From positions 1 to 35,879 of the forward strand of contig CAKSQL010000030.1 of the NCBI GenBank assembly GCA_934486735.1: DNA of 35,879 nucleotides. The letters run 5' to 3'. How positions within the stretch are numbered: the stretch's first letter is position 1; each line of letters begins with the position of its first letter. This document shows positions 23,804-32,366 of this stretch, piece by piece. The notes beneath the pieces are model-generated. The model ran no database searches. It saw nothing but the letters and a program-made list of their open reading frames with translations, and was not told where the DNA came from. The position numbers were made by a program, and so were the translations under genes. The DNA is from an uncultured Clostridia bacterium. GTDB taxonomy: Bacteria; Bacillota; Clostridia; UBA1381.

Positions 23804-24708
23804 ATACCAAGGTGAATCTGAGCGGCATAGAGCTTGACAATCCGATTATTCCGGCGAGCGGAACCTTTGGCTTCGGATATGAATTTGCCGAAATTTACGA
23901 TATAAATATTCTCGGCAGCTTTTCGTTCAAAGGCACGACAAAAGAGCCGCGGTTCGGGAATCCGACACCGAGAATCGCCGAATGTACCGGCGGAATGATT
24001 AATTCGGTCGGCTTGCAGAATCCGGGGATAGAAAAGGTCATTTCGGAGGAGCTGCCAAAGCTGAAAAAATGTTTTCATAAGCCGGTGATAGCGAATATAA
24101 GCGGATTTTCGGTTGATGAATATGCATACTGCTGCGAGAAAATCGATGCCTGCCCCGATGTGGGGATAATAGAGGTAAATGTCAGCTGCCCGAACGTGCA
24201 TAACGGCGGCATGAGCTTCGGCACAAGTCCCAAAGCGGCAGCGGATGTAACGCGCGCGGTTAAAAAGGTGACACAAAAACCGGTATATATAAAATTAAGT
24301 CCGAATGTCACCGATATATGTGAGATAGCAAAGGCATGCGAGGACGCGGGCGCGGACGGAATCAGCCTAATCAATACGCTTTTGGGGATGCGAATTGATT
24401 TAAAAACGAAAAAGCCTGTAATAGCTAATAAAATGGGCGGTTTTTCGGGCAGCGCAATATTTCCTGTGGCGCTCAGAATGGTTTACCAAGTCTATGAGGC
24501 TGTGAAAATTCCGATTATAGGAATGGGCGGAGTAAGCAGCGTGGAAGATGTTCTCGAAATGATGGCGGCAGGCGCAACGGCAGTTCAGATAGGCGCGGCG
24601 AACCTTGTAAATCCGTACGCATGCCGAGATATAATAAATGAATTGCCAAAGGCAATGAAAAAATATAATATACAAAAATTATCGGAATTGACGGGAGGAG
24701 CACACTAA
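23797..24708 (+). CDS. pyrD: Dihydroorotate dehydrogenase, class 1B catalytic subunit
   Basis: An FMN enzyme oxidising dihydroorotate to orotate. The 303-residue protein carries PASGTFGFG, GLQNPG and the active-site cysteine in NVSCPNVHNGG, which marks class 1 enzymes. IIGMGGVSSVEDVLEMMAAGA near the C-terminus binds the FMN phosphate. The ATG is 7 nt inside the pyrK end and has AAGGAGG upstream. It works as the PyrD2-PyrK2 complex with the preceding gene. Confidence 0.97.
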   Translation: MVDTKVNLSGIELDNPIIPASGTFGFGYEFAEIYDINILGSFSFKGTTKEPRFGNPTPRIAECTGGMINSVGLQNPGIEKVISEELPKLKKCFHKPVIANISGFSVDEYAYCCEKIDACPDVGIIEVNVSCPNVHNGGMSFGTSPKAAADVTRAVKKVTQKPVYIKLSPNVTDICEIAKACEDAGADGISLINTLLGMRIDLKTKKPVIANKMGGFSGSAIFPVALRMVYQVYEAVKIPIIGMGGVSSVEDVLEMMAAGATAVQIGAANLVNPYACRDIINELPKAMKKYNIQKLSELTGGAH

Positions 24709-25406
24709 TGGGACGAGATGTTATAATTGCATGTGATTTCAGCAGTAAAAAAGAGGTTATGAATTTTCTGGATAAATTCACCGAGGAAAAGCCGTATGTC
24801 AAAATAGGAATGGAATTGTTTTATTCGGCAGGACCGGAAATTGTAAAGGAAATAAAAAACAGGGGACATAAAATATTTCTTGATTTAAAACTTCATGATA
24901 TCCCCAATACAGTTAAAAAGTCGATGGCGGTGCTTTCGGGACTGGATGTGGATATGTGCAATCTTCATGCGGCAGGAACGAAAGCAATGATGAAAGCTGC
25001 ACTTGAGGGACTGACACGTCCCGACGGAACAAGACCGCTTTTAATTGCGGTAACTCAGCTTACATCGACAGATGAGGAGAGCATGCAAAAGGAACTTTGG
25101 ATAGATAAGCCGATAGACGAGGTTGTTATGCACTATGCGAAAAATGCAGCCGATGCAGGTCTTGACGGCGTGGTATGCTCGCCGCTTGAAGCAGGCAAGG
25201 TTAAAAAAATCTGCGGCGAAAAGTTTTTGACTGTAACCCCGGGAGTTCGCTTTGCGGACGGCGATGTCGGCGATCAAAAGAGAGTAACAACCCCTGCAAG
25301 GGCAAAGGAAATCGGGTCGGATTATATAGTAGTCGGCAGACCGATAACGCAGGCGGATGACCCTGTTGCGGCGTACAGGCGCTGTGTGGCTGAATTTTGC
25401 GGCTGA
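24708..25406 (+). CDS. pyrF: Orotidine-5'-phosphate decarboxylase
   Basis: The last step to UMP. The 232-residue TIM barrel has the catalytic D-x-K-x2-D array in FLDLKLHDIPNTV, and the phosphate-binding TPGVRFADGDVGDQKR and IVVGRPI segments. The start overlaps the pyrD stop (TAATG) and is preceded by GGGAGGAG. In this operon it precedes pyrE, and a 100-nt gap follows. Confidence 0.97.
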   Translation: MGRDVIIACDFSSKKEVMNFLDKFTEEKPYVKIGMELFYSAGPEIVKEIKNRGHKIFLDLKLHDIPNTVKKSMAVLSGLDVDMCNLHAAGTKAMMKAALEGLTRPDGTRPLLIAVTQLTSTDEESMQKELWIDKPIDEVVMHYAKNAADAGLDGVVCSPLEAGKVKKICGEKFLTVTPGVRFADGDVGDQKRVTTPARAKEIGSDYIVVGRPITQADDPVAAYRRCVAEFCG

Positions 25407-25443
25407 TAAATGGGAATTTTGTGTCCCTTTTGGAAGATAATAT

Positions 25444-25473
25444 TTGACACATGCGGATAGGCATGATTGTAAT
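25444..25473 (+). promoter_or_regulatory. Possible internal promoter before pyrE
   Basis: TTGACA (25444-25449), an 18-bp spacer and TGTAAT (25468-25473) lie in the only sizeable gap of the downstream pyr genes. The region can also fold as GGCATGA/TCGTGCC (25460-25466 and 25478-25484). It could allow pyrE-pyrB-pyrI expression independent of the leader attenuator. Confidence 0.35.
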
Positions 25474-25506
25474 TCTCTCGTGCCTTACGGAAAGGAGATT
25501 GAAAAA

Positions 25507-26142
25507 ATGGAAATGAAAAAAATTATAGCAAAGGATTTGTTGTCGATTGGTGCGGTGTTCCTGCGCCCGGAGGAGCCGTTCACATGGGCGAGCGGCATAA
25601 AGAGTCCGGTATATTGCGATAACAGACTGACGCTGACCGCCCCGGCGGTGAGAAATCATGTGGAGGAGGGACTTGCGGCTACAATAAAAAGAGAATATCC
25701 GGATTGCGAAATTTTAATGGGAACAAGCACAGCCGGGATAGCGCATGCGGCTATCACCGCTCATCTTATGGGACTGCCTATGGGATATGTGCGTTCGGGC
25801 GCAAAGGACCATGGCAGACAGAACCGAATAGAGGGCAAGCTGGAAAAGGGACAGAAAACCGTTGTTGTCGAGGACTTGATCTCGACCGGCGGAAGTGTTA
25901 TCGAAGTTGTTGACGCACTGCGCGAGGCAGGTGCGGAGGTTCTCGGAATTGTCAGCATTTTTACTTATGGCATGGCAAAAGGCTTAAAGAGACTTGCCGA
26001 CGCAAATGTGAAAAATGTGAGTCTTACCGATTTTGACGCGGTTGCCGAGACTGCGGCGGAGGAGGGTTATATCCAAAAAGGGGACATAAAAAAGCTTATT
26101 GCTTTCAGAGATAATCCGTCGGATGAAAGCTGGATAAAGTAA
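25507..26142 (+). CDS. pyrE: Orotate phosphoribosyltransferase
   Basis: It joins orotate and PRPP to OMP. The 211-residue protein has the PRPP-binding motif in VVVEDLISTGGS and the flexible-loop segment YVRSGAKDHGRQN. ATG 25507 lies about 9 nt after GGAG. The longer frame back to 25444 begins in the putative promoter and has no SD. Its stop is 33 nt before the pyrB start. Confidence 0.96.
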   Translation: MEMKKIIAKDLLSIGAVFLRPEEPFTWASGIKSPVYCDNRLTLTAPAVRNHVEEGLAATIKREYPDCEILMGTSTAGIAHAAITAHLMGLPMGYVRSGAKDHGRQNRIEGKLEKGQKTVVVEDLISTGGSVIEVVDALREAGAEVLGIVSIFTYGMAKGLKRLADANVKNVSLTDFDAVAETAAEEGYIQKGDIKKLIAFRDNPSDESWIK

Positions 26143-26175
26143 TTGAACATACAGGAGCTTGGAAAGGGAGATTGT

Positions 26176-27090
26176 ATGAGAAGTTTGATAGATATAATGG
26201 ACTTGAATATTGACGAAATTAACGAACTTATAGATACCGCGAACGATATTATTGCGAACCCGGAGAAATATCGCGAAAAGTGCAGATATAAAAAGCTTGC
26301 GACATTGTTTTTTGAGCCGTCCACCAGAACGCGCCTTAGCTTCGAAGCGGCGATGATGGAACTTGGCGGCGGAGTTTTGGGATTTTCCGAGGCGGCGTCA
26401 AGCTCGGCATCAAAGGGAGAGACGGTCTCGGACACTGTGAGAGTTGTCAGCTGCTATGCCGACATAATAGCAATGCGCCATCCCAAAGAGGGCGCGCCGT
26501 ATGTGGCATCATTAAAAAGCGGTGTGCCGATAATAAACGCAGGCGACGGCGGACACAACCACCCCACGCAGACGCTGACAGACCTTTTGACGATAAAAAG
26601 AGAAAAAGGCTCGCTTTCGAATCTGACAATCGGACTTTGCGGAGACTTGAAATTCGGCAGGACGGTTCATTCGCTGATAAGCGCGATGTCAAGATATGAG
26701 GGAATAAGCTTTGTCCTGATATCACCGGACGAATTAAAGCTCCCCGACTATATCCGACACGATGTGCTTGAGAAAAAGAATATACCCTTTACCGAAACGA
26801 GAAATCTTGAAGAGGCAATGCCGCAGCTTGATATTTTGTATATGACCCGAGTACAGCAGGAAAGATTTTTCAATGAGGCAGACTATATCCGATTAAAGGA
26901 TACTTATATATTAAGCCTTGAAAAGCTTGCCAATGCCAAAAAAGAGCTCTGCATACTCCACCCCCTGCCGAGGGTGAATGAGATTGAAACCGAAGTGGAC
27001 GACGATTCGCGCGCGTGCTATTTTAAGCAGGTACTCAACGGAAAATATATCAGAATGGCATTGATATTAAAGCTTTTGGGGATAAAGTAA
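26176..27090 (+). CDS. pyrB: Aspartate carbamoyltransferase catalytic subunit
   Basis: It condenses carbamoyl phosphate and aspartate, the committed step. In the 304-residue protein FEPSTRTRLSFE binds carbamoyl phosphate, and DGGHNHPTQTLTDL and HPLPRV complete the active site. ATG 26176, with AAGGGAG 5-6 nt upstream, was preferred to a TTG at 26143, which would add eleven residues without support. It is followed by pyrI, so the enzyme is probably the allosteric dodecameric type with CTP/UTP inhibition. Confidence 0.97.
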   Translation: MRSLIDIMDLNIDEINELIDTANDIIANPEKYREKCRYKKLATLFFEPSTRTRLSFEAAMMELGGGVLGFSEAASSSASKGETVSDTVRVVSCYADIIAMRHPKEGAPYVASLKSGVPIINAGDGGHNHPTQTLTDLLTIKREKGSLSNLTIGLCGDLKFGRTVHSLISAMSRYEGISFVLISPDELKLPDYIRHDVLEKKNIPFTETRNLEEAMPQLDILYMTRVQQERFFNEADYIRLKDTYILSLEKLANAKKELCILHPLPRVNEIETEVDDDSRACYFKQVLNGKYIRMALILKLLGIK

Positions 27091-27103
27091 GGAGTGAAAA
27101 AGA

Positions 27104-27526
27104 GTGAAGATAGACGAAATTAAAAACGGGATTGTTATCGATCACATTACGGCAGGAAAATCAATGGATATATACCATTTTCTGAATCTGGAAAATCTTG
27201 ATTGCTCGGTTGCGATTATCAAAAACGCGGTGAGCGGGAAAATGGGGAAAAAGGATATCATTAAAATCGATGATGAACTGGATATCGATATGAATGTTCT
27301 CGGATATATCGACCCGGACGTAACGATAAATATAATCAAAAACGGCGAGAGAGTCGAAAAGCGTCACCCCGAGCTGCCGGATAGGATAGAAAATGTTATA
27401 AAATGCGAAAATCCGCGTTGTATCACCTCGCAGGAGACGGATATTCCGCACATTTTCAAGCTGACCGAGCGTGAAAACAGGGTTTACCGCTGTATTTACT
27501 GCGAATCAAGGGCGAAATCGGAATAA
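27104..27526 (+). CDS. pyrI: Aspartate carbamoyltransferase regulatory subunit
   Basis: It binds ATP/CTP and zinc, and joins catalytic trimers. The 140-residue protein has the nucleotide-binding N-domain (IKNGIVIDHITAGKS, LGYIDPDVTINIIKNG) and the zinc knuckle C-x4-C (CENPRC) with C-x2-C (CIYC) at the C-terminus. The start is GTG with TAAGGAGTG upstream, 13 nt after pyrB. As the last gene of the operon it supplies feedback at enzyme level on top of the transcriptional attenuator. Confidence 0.97.
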   Translation: MKIDEIKNGIVIDHITAGKSMDIYHFLNLENLDCSVAIIKNAVSGKMGKKDIIKIDDELDIDMNVLGYIDPDVTINIIKNGERVEKRHPELPDRIENVIKCENPRCITSQETDIPHIFKLTERENRVYRCIYCESRAKSE

Positions 27527-27537
27527 TAATTTTCGGG

Positions 27538-27570
27538 CATCTGTAATATAAATTACAGATGTCTTTTTTT
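27538..27570 (+). terminator. Terminator of the pyr operon
   Basis: CATCTGTAAT (27538-27547) and ATTACAGATG (27552-27561) form a perfect 10-bp stem with an ATAA loop, followed by TCTTTTTTT. Confidence 0.93.
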
Positions 27571-27667
27571 GTTTGCATGAAATTGCGCGCATGATGACGA
27601 AAATCGAAAAAACGCCGATATATGCCCGCAGGCGGAGCGCAGAAAATTTTAATTGGGGGGATGATAT
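27571..27667. other. Upstream region of the feo genes
   Basis: No convincing sigma-A promoter or Fur-type inverted repeat was recognised in these 97 bp, only the GGGGGG SD of feoA. Control of the iron genes is not readable here. Confidence 0.4.
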
Positions 27668-27892
27668 GTGAAATTATCCGAATTTCGCGAAAAGGGCGGA
27701 ATCATAAAAAAGCTGCCGAGGGACGATGCAACGGCGGCAAGGCTTGCCGATATGGGATATCGCGAGGGAATGAGAACGGATTTTATATTGAGCGGCTCAA
27801 ATCTCGGCGAGTACAGAATCGGCGAGACCCTGCTCGGTCTGAGAATGAGTGAGTGCGATAAAATTTTGGTTATAAAAACGGACATGTCATAA
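27668..27892 (+). CDS. feoA: Ferrous iron transport protein A (FeoA)
   Basis: A small cytoplasmic SH3-like protein that interacts with FeoB. The 74-residue product has the FeoA pattern: KGGIIKKLP, then RLADMGYREGM, a basic/turn region and an ending LLGLRMSECDKILV. The start is GTG 27668 with GGGGGG 7 nt upstream. It is separated from feoB by a P-type ATPase gene rather than adjacent to it. Confidence 0.85.
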   Translation: MKLSEFREKGGIIKKLPRDDATAARLADMGYREGMRTDFILSGSNLGEYRIGETLLGLRMSECDKILVIKTDMS

Positions 27893-27933
27893 TAGAAATA
27901 TATAAACTTACAATTGAAGGGAAAGATGCATTT

Positions 27934-30546
27934 ATGATATGGCACGACAAAAGCATAAAGGAAATCGAGCATGAGCTTTCAGCGGATATGAAAAACGGAC
28001 TTTCCGAAAAGGAGGCAGGGCAGAGACTTAAAAAATACGGCGAAAATGTAATAGTTACAAAAAAGCCGGACGGATTTTTCAAAAAATTTATTGCCCAGTT
28101 TAAGGACTTCATGATAGTGATCCTGCTTGCCGCGGCGGCAATCTCGTTTGTCACCTCGTTGATGAACGGAGATGCGGATTATGTCGACCCTGTGATTATT
28201 CTCGGCATAGTGGTCTTTAATGCAATCATAGGCGTGATTCAGGAGAATAAGGCGGAAAAATCCATAGAGGCGCTCAAAAAAATTTCGTCGCCGACCGCGC
28301 TTGTAAAAAGGGACGGCAAAATCATAAGCGTGCCTGCAAGGGAGCTTGTTCCGGGGGATATAGTTGTGCTGAAAACAGGGAATAAGGTCTCGGCGGACTG
28401 CCGGATTTTAAGCAGCACCGGTCTTATGACAGATGAATCGATGCTGACCGGTGAATCGCTGCCTGCCGAAAAAAGAGAATCGGTCTGCGACACACACTCG
28501 CCGCTTGCCGAAAGAAAAAATATGCTGTGGTCGGGGAGCATGGTGGTCGCAGGCAAGGGCGAGGCGATTGTTTGCTCGGTCGGAATGAATACAGAAATGG
28601 GACATATCGCAACGATGATAATATCGGCAGACACGCGAGAGACTCCGCTTTCGAAAAAGCTTTCCGAGATAGGCAGAACGCTCGGAATTGCCGCGCTTTT
28701 GATATGCGCTGTTATATTTGTGATAGGACTTTTTCGGAATATAGAACCGTTTGATATGTTCATGACGGCTGTCAGCCTGGCGGTCGCGGCGATTCCGGAG
28801 GGACTCCCGGCGATTGTCACAATCATGCTTGCAATAGGCGTTCAGCGCATGGCAAAGCGCGGCTCGATAGTCAGAAATCTGCCGTCGGTCGAAACTCTCG
28901 GCAGCGCGTCGGTGATATGCTCGGACAAGACAGGCACGCTGACCGAAAACAAAATGACGGTGACAAGGGTGTACGGAGCGGATAAAAAAACGGCGGTGAA
29001 ATTCGCGGCGGTATGCTCGGACGAGGAGAGTGTAAATCCGACCGAATCGGCAATTCTGGAATATGCAAAAAATAACGGATGTGACAAAAAGGAGCTTGAT
29101 TCGAGATTTAAAAGAATTTCCGAAGTCCCATTCGATTCGGAGAAAAAGTATATGAGTGTTGTCTGCCGCGAGGGCAGTGTGACGCGCTTGGTTACAAAGG
29201 GCGCACCCGACGTGGTGCTTAAAATGTGCGGATATGCGTATGACGGACAGAGGGCAGTGCCGATGTCGTCAGCTGAAAGAAAGAAGATAATTGCCGAGAA
29301 TGAGAAGATGGCGGAGTCGGCTCTGCGCGTGATTGCGGTGGCATATAAAAATGTGTCGGACGGCAGGGCGGCGGAGACGGGACTTGTATTCGCCGGGCTT
29401 ATTGGAATGCAGGATCCGCCGCGTGCGGAAGTTAAGGATGCCGTCTCGGTGTGCCGCTCTGCCGGGATAACCCCGGTGATGATTACCGGTGACCACCTCG
29501 CTACGGCAAAGGCGGTTGCGGCAGAAATCGGAATGCTGCCGCCGGGCAAAAAGGCTATGACCGGCAGCGAGCTTGAGAGCATGAGCAATGATGAATTGGA
29601 AAAAAGGGTTTCGGATTACGCGGTCTATGCGCGCGTGACTCCGTCGCACAAGGTCAGAATTGTCAAGGCGTGGCAAAGGCGCGGAGCGGTTGTTGCAATG
29701 ACAGGAGACGGGGTGAACGACGCGCCGGCTTTAAAGACGGCGGACATCGGATGCAGCATGGGAATAGCAGGAACGGATGTGGCAAAAAACGCTTCGGATA
29801 TGATTCTGACCGATGATAATTTTGCAACGATAGTGCAGGCGGTCAGACAGGGCAGGGGAATTTTTTCGAATATAAAAAAAGCGGTTCAGTTCCTGCTTTC
29901 AAGCAATATCGGCGAGATTCTGACAGTGTTTTTGGGACTTCTGTTCGGTTGGGAGACGCCGCTTTTGGCAATTCAGCTTTTGTGGGTGAATCTCGTCACC
30001 GATTCGCTGCCGGCAATTGCGCTTGGGGTCGATCCACCGGATAAGTATATCATGCATGAGCCGCCGCGCCACAGGGACAAAAGCATTTTTGCGGACGGAC
30101 TTTGGCTTGCGATAGCGCTGGAGGGCGCAATGATCGGGGCATTGGCGCTGCTTGCTTTTATAATCGGCGGAGTGTATTTCGACATAGTCACCGCGCGCAC
30201 AATGGCATTCTCGGTTCTGAGTCTGTCTCAGCTTGTGCATGCGTTCAATATGCGGAGCGAACACTCGGTTTTTTCTGTCGGATTGCTTTCGAATAAATAT
30301 CTTGTCGGCGCATTTTTAATAGGCGTGCTGCTGCAATGTTCGGTCGTGTCGATAGCGCCGCTTGCGGCTCTCTTTAAGGTGACTCCGCTTTCGGGAATAC
30401 AGTGGCTGATTGTGACGGCATTGGCAGTTGCGCCGCTCGCAATTGTGGAATTGCAAAAGCTTGTCACCGCGAAATTTCATAGAGGAGGGCGGACAAATGA
30501 TAGCTCTTGCCGGAAATCCGAATTGCGGAAAGACCACGCTTTTTAA
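27934..30546 (+). CDS. P2-type cation-transporting ATPase (calcium pump-like)
   Basis: An 870-residue membrane pump with cation-ATPase N-terminal domain, TGES (172-175, actuator), PEGLP in M4 (288-292), the phosphorylated D331 in CSDKTGTLTEN, and TGDGVNDAPALK (hinge). M5 carries NIGE and M6 carries VNLVTDSLP, so it matches the calcium/manganese (PMR1/SERCA-like) ion-site pattern, not heavy-metal P1B. Its last 50 nt overlap feoB, so the tail (roughly the last 17 residues) is encoded by the feoB start region. That suggests loss of an earlier stop or deliberate coupling. Sitting between feoA and feoB it may balance divalent ions during iron uptake. The transported ion is not proven. Confidence 0.88.
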   Translation: MIWHDKSIKEIEHELSADMKNGLSEKEAGQRLKKYGENVIVTKKPDGFFKKFIAQFKDFMIVILLAAAAISFVTSLMNGDADYVDPVIILGIVVFNAIIGVIQENKAEKSIEALKKISSPTALVKRDGKIISVPARELVPGDIVVLKTGNKVSADCRILSSTGLMTDESMLTGESLPAEKRESVCDTHSPLAERKNMLWSGSMVVAGKGEAIVCSVGMNTEMGHIATMIISADTRETPLSKKLSEIGRTLGIAALLICAVIFVIGLFRNIEPFDMFMTAVSLAVAAIPEGLPAIVTIMLAIGVQRMAKRGSIVRNLPSVETLGSASVICSDKTGTLTENKMTVTRVYGADKKTAVKFAAVCSDEESVNPTESAILEYAKNNGCDKKELDSRFKRISEVPFDSEKKYMSVVCREGSVTRLVTKGAPDVVLKMCGYAYDGQRAVPMSSAERKKIIAENEKMAESALRVIAVAYKNVSDGRAAETGLVFAGLIGMQDPPRAEVKDAVSVCRSAGITPVMITGDHLATAKAVAAEIGMLPPGKKAMTGSELESMSNDELEKRVSDYAVYARVTPSHKVRIVKAWQRRGAVVAMTGDGVNDAPALKTADIGCSMGIAGTDVAKNASDMILTDDNFATIVQAVRQGRGIFSNIKKAVQFLLSSNIGEILTVFLGLLFGWETPLLAIQLLWVNLVTDSLPAIALGVDPPDKYIMHEPPRHRDKSIFADGLWLAIALEGAMIGALALLAFIIGGVYFDIVTARTMAFSVLSLSQLVHAFNMRSEHSVFSVGLLSNKYLVGAFLIGVLLQCSVVSIAPLAALFKVTPLSGIQWLIVTALAVAPLAIVELQKLVTAKFHRGGRTNDSSCRKSELRKDHAF

Positions 30547-32194
30547 TCGGCTTACCGGCAGCCGATATCGGGTCGGGAATCGCTCGGGTGTAACGGTCGA
30601 GGTGAAAAGCGGAAAGTGGGGCGGACGCGTATTGGCAGATTTACCAGGGATATACTCGCTTGACGGCGCTGCCGCCGAGGAGCGCGAGGCAAAACAATTT
30701 TTGACAAGCGGCAGAGCGGATGCGATATTGAATATAATAGACGCATCGAATTTGGAACGCAGTCTTTGGCTGACCGTTCGGCTCGCCGAACTTGGCTTGC
30801 CGATGATGATTGCGCTCAATATGGCGGATCAGCTTAAAATAAGCGGATTTGAAATAAATATGAAAAGGCTTGCCGAACGGCTCGGTGTGCCGGTTGCACT
30901 CATATCCGCATCACGCGGAGACGGCTGCGAACTGCTCTCGGTTATGCAGCCGCAAATTCCTAAAAAAATAGCAGATTCCGAAGAATGGATAAGGCAGACG
31001 GTGGCGGAGACTTTGGAGAGAATCGGGGAGAATATTCCGCTTGAAAGGAGCATAAAAATTGATAAAATCCTGCTCGGAAGATTTTCGATTCCGATTCTTA
31101 TGGCGATAATGGGTGTAATTTTTTGGCTGACATTCGGAACGGTCGGAAAGAGTCTCGGCGAGCAGGGAGAGGCTTTTTTCGGATGGATTTCCGAGCGTAC
31201 GGAGGAACTTTTGGACAATGGCGGCGTGAATTGCTTTTTAAAAAGCCTTGTGTGCGGCGGAATTTTGCAATCGGTCGGAAGTGTCATCCCGTTCTTTCCT
31301 CAGATTATGATTCTGTTTTTGTGCATTTCGCTTTTGGAGGACGTGGGATATATGTCACGCGCGGCATTCGCGGCGGACAGATTCATGTCACGCATCGGCT
31401 TGAACGGAAAAGCGTTTTTGCCGCTTGTGACCGGCTTTGGGTGCAGCGTACCGGCGGTTATGGCGGCGCGCAATGTTGATGAACAGGAGCAGCGCGCAAG
31501 GACGGCGGAACTTTTGCCATTCTTCCCATGCAGCGCAAAAATGCCTGTGTTTATAGTATTCTCGTCCGTATTTTTTGAAAGTTACGCTGTGATTGCCTTG
31601 TATGCTCTGTCGATAGCGATAGCTTTTGTAATGGCATTGACGGGAAAAAAACGGTGCGACAGTGCGTTTGTGCTTGAACTGCCGCCCTATCGCAGACCGA
31701 CTGCGAGAAATACTCTGAATCAGCTGCGCGAAAAGCTTTTGGATTTTGCAAAGCGCGCCGGAAGTATACTTTTTATAGCCGGGACGGCGGTCTGGTTTTT
31801 TGAAAATTTCACCTTTTCGCTCGCGATGACGAATAACGCAGAGAAAAGCATTTTGGGAACGGTTGGCAAATTTTTCGCACCGGTATTCAAGCCGTGCGGC
31901 TTCGGAATGTGGCAGGCGGCGGTGAGTTTGATATCCGGACTTTTGGCAAAGGAGGCTGTCATATCCACGCTGAGCGTTGCGTACGGAGCAGATAATTTTT
32001 TGTCGGCGTTCACTCCGGCATCGGCAGGGGCGTTCATGGTGTTTGTCCTGCTTTATCCGCCATGCGCGGCGGCTCTGTCCGCGATGCGTGCCGAACTTTC
32101 GCGCAGCAGACTTGCGCGCCTTATTTTAAGACAGCTGCTCCTTGCGTGGCTTGCGGCGGTTTTGACATATTTTTGCTTGCGGATTATTATGTAA
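30497..32194 (+). CDS. feoB: Ferrous iron transporter FeoB, short form
   Basis: An inner-membrane Fe(II) transporter with an N-terminal G domain. G1 GNPNCGKT (6-13), G3 DLPG (48-51), G4 NMAD (108-111) and a G5-like SASRGD are visible. The membrane part has the two gate repeats with FGCSVPAVMAAR and LLYPPCAAALSAMR. At 565 residues it is shorter than typical FeoB (over 600), with a compact G/GDI region, and it begins almost at G1. ATG 30497 follows GAGGAGGG by 7-8 nt. The longer frame lies inside the ATPase gene. Both genes should be translated from one message. Confidence 0.93.
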   Translation: MIALAGNPNCGKTTLFNRLTGSRYRVGNRSGVTVEVKSGKWGGRVLADLPGIYSLDGAAAEEREAKQFLTSGRADAILNIIDASNLERSLWLTVRLAELGLPMMIALNMADQLKISGFEINMKRLAERLGVPVALISASRGDGCELLSVMQPQIPKKIADSEEWIRQTVAETLERIGENIPLERSIKIDKILLGRFSIPILMAIMGVIFWLTFGTVGKSLGEQGEAFFGWISERTEELLDNGGVNCFLKSLVCGGILQSVGSVIPFFPQIMILFLCISLLEDVGYMSRAAFAADRFMSRIGLNGKAFLPLVTGFGCSVPAVMAARNVDEQEQRARTAELLPFFPCSAKMPVFIVFSSVFFESYAVIALYALSIAIAFVMALTGKKRCDSAFVLELPPYRRPTARNTLNQLREKLLDFAKRAGSILFIAGTAVWFFENFTFSLAMTNNAEKSILGTVGKFFAPVFKPCGFGMWQAAVSLISGLLAKEAVISTLSVAYGADNFLSAFTPASAGAFMVFVLLYPPCAAALSAMRAELSRSRLARLILRQLLLAWLAAVLTYFCLRIIM

Positions 32195-32212
32195 AAAAAT
32201 ATTGCCATATTC

Positions 32213-32238
32213 CTGTGTGGGCGCACAAAAGTTTTTTT
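32213..32238 (+). terminator. Weak terminator after feoB
   Basis: A short TGTG/CACA stem with a 6-nt loop (32214-32227) is followed by AAAG and seven T residues. The stem is weak, so the call is tentative. Confidence 0.35.
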
Positions 32239-32240
32239 AA

Positions 32241-32253
32241 TTGAATAATTCAA
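32241..32253. promoter_or_regulatory. Palindrome upstream of the GH38 promoter
   Basis: TTGAATAATTCAA is a perfect palindrome about 50 bp before the -35 box of the mannosidase-family gene. It may be an operator, but AT-rich palindromes occur by chance. Confidence 0.2.
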
Positions 32254-32302
32254 AGATTTATTGAACTTTTATACGACTTTTGGGGAAAAAATTAAAACTA
32301 TA

Positions 32303-32331
32303 TTGAATTTGCTTTTGCCTTGTGCTAAAAT
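32303..32331 (+). promoter_or_regulatory. Sigma-A promoter of the GH38 gene
   Basis: TTGAAT (32303-32308), a 17-bp spacer and TAAAAT (32326-32331), 35 bp before the ATG. Confidence 0.7.
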
Positions 32332-32366
32332 TAACTTGAAAAATAAAATTGTCAGGAGGAAAGCAA

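Noticed and set aside
27571..27667. Fur box upstream of feoA
   Set aside because: No inverted repeat close to the Fur consensus could be found.
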